A DNA stretch of 64,000 nt, taken from assembly GCA_025716855.1 (NCBI GenBank), contig JAIXMQ010000011.1:434001-498000 (forward strand). The letters are read 5' to 3'. The DNA is from Pilaira anomala. Lineage: Eukaryota > Mucoromycota > Mucoromycetes > Mucorales > Mucoraceae. The translations under genes were made by a program, and so were the position numbers. The notes under the pieces were generated by a model. That model made no database searches and was not told where the DNA came from. It worked only from the letters and a program-made list of their open reading frames with translations. Shown here in pieces: positions 63,280-64,000 of this stretch. Within the stretch, counting starts at the first letter, position 1. Each line of letters starts with the position of its first letter.

Positions 63280-63739
63280 GCTCCTTTTTGTTTAAAATAA
63301 ATTATTAATTTACAAATATATAACTTATACTCTCTGAGAGTGTACACATGTAAAAGAATATATATAATAAATGTTTTAGTTAAGGGTCAAAGTTTTAATT
63401 ATGAGACCTATCAAACATCACCCTTCAAGTATGGGGAATTATATGAAGAAATTTCGTGAGTAAGAGAGTATCCATCAATTAAAAATAGTGTTGGATAATA
63501 AATGTATTGATCTAAGTTGTGAATGGATGAGATTTACTTTATATTCCAATAGATATTTCCATCAATTATTTACCTTTATCCACTCAATCAGATGATATAC
63601 TTTGGGCCAGTCATAATCTGCCATTCGAGTTTATAATAAATCGATTTTGGATTCTCTTCTTCTAGCAAGACTCTCTTTTATTGATTCATATCTATGGTAG
63701 ATGATATATTATAAACTGTAATAGTCTAATACAGATTGT

Positions 63740-63794
<55 letters not shown>

Positions 63795-63870
63795 GATTTG
63801 AATAAATAGCAAGGAATGACGTATTCATCCTTTTATCACTTGTTAATCATTAAGTCAATACAAAACTTTA
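63280..63870. other. Intergenic up to the transposon
   Basis: 590 bp, AT-rich, with an A run of about 45 nt (63747-63790). No gene seen. The sequence after the A run (ATCCGATTTGAATAAATAGC...) may be the left flank of the mobile element. Confidence 0.45.
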
Positions 63871-63895
63871 AAAAAGCATATGTAAGCGGATTGAG

Positions 63896-64000
63896 TAAAG
63901 CAAGGATGAAAGCTAAAGATATTGCCGCTAGGCACCGTGTACCGAATTATTAAGAATGGATACACAGTAGACGAAGTACTTCGTGAACAAAAAAGAGGAC
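63896..64000 (+). mobile_element. Tc1/mariner-like transposase N-terminus, frameshifted, cut by right edge
   Basis: One frame reads LSKARMKAKDIAARHR and another, one base shifted, continues TVYRIIKNGYTVDEVLREQK. Together they make the helix-turn-helix of a Tc1/mariner/pogo-type transposase (recognition helix ending TVYRIIK). The shift near 63940 means this copy is likely defective. The catalytic part is outside the window. The C-terminal fragment at 30418 could be from the same broad family. Confidence 0.55.

Overview
The window is AT-rich nuclear DNA from a fungus. Short phase-consistent introns (about 45-110 nt) with GTAAGT-like donors and YAG acceptors, many long A/T homopolymers, and fungal-type orthologues (MTD1, PNO1, YAK1, AFG2, CUE5, RSC9-like, RBM39/Rsd1-like) point to a fungus. 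The AT-richness, the gene style and a set of decayed, locally duplicated genes of unknown family suggest an early-diverging lineage, most likely Mucoromycota. That placement is inference. All exon models below were spliced by hand from the sequence and checked for phase.

Layout. 1-5.4 kb: the 5' part of a cytochrome P450 gene, a FAF1-like ribosome-biogenesis factor, the NAD-dependent methylenetetrahydrofolate dehydrogenase MTD1 and the KH protein PNO1. 6.1-6.8 kb: an intronless SAM methyltransferase. 6.8-14 kb: a gene-poor stretch holding two families of degenerate palindromic repeats, a MITE-like hairpin and an unexplained GC-rich island. 14-28 kb: a dense gene block with an ARID/zinc-finger chromatin subunit (RSC9/ARID2-like), an SH3 plus two-RA-domain scaffold, a single-pass wall-sensor-like protein, a small tail-anchored protein, endonuclease III, a PHOSPHO1-type phosphatase and the YAK1 kinase. 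28-35 kb: an accessory region with a 120-bp tandem duplication, a transposase fragment between inverted repeats, a multi-exon pseudogene and a 1.39-kb palindrome whose arms are minisatellites. That palindrome ends about 40 bp before the start codon of AFG2. 35-43 kb: AFG2, an O-fucosyltransferase-like enzyme, a Zds-like protein and a medium-chain reductase. 43.7-47.4 kb: a cluster of inverted, broken gene copies. 47.5-63.3 kb: CUE5, a secreted protein with four Cys-rich repeats, RBM39/Rsd1, a C2H2 factor, a KHDC4-like KH protein and a second copy of the medium-chain reductase. The right edge enters a Tc1/mariner-like transposase.

How genes relate. FAF1-like, PNO1 and AFG2 all serve ribosome biogenesis, and RBM39 and KHDC4 both serve splicing, but there is no operon-like logic. 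The two reductases are paralogues that share three intron positions. The most unusual parts are the minisatellite-armed palindrome at the AFG2 promoter, the inverted duplication at 43.7-45.7 kb in which both copies carry the same stop codon, the GC-rich island near 8.9 kb, a hairpin motif at two distant places whose stem bases differ but stay paired, and the secreted Thr-rich protein with cystine-rich repeats.
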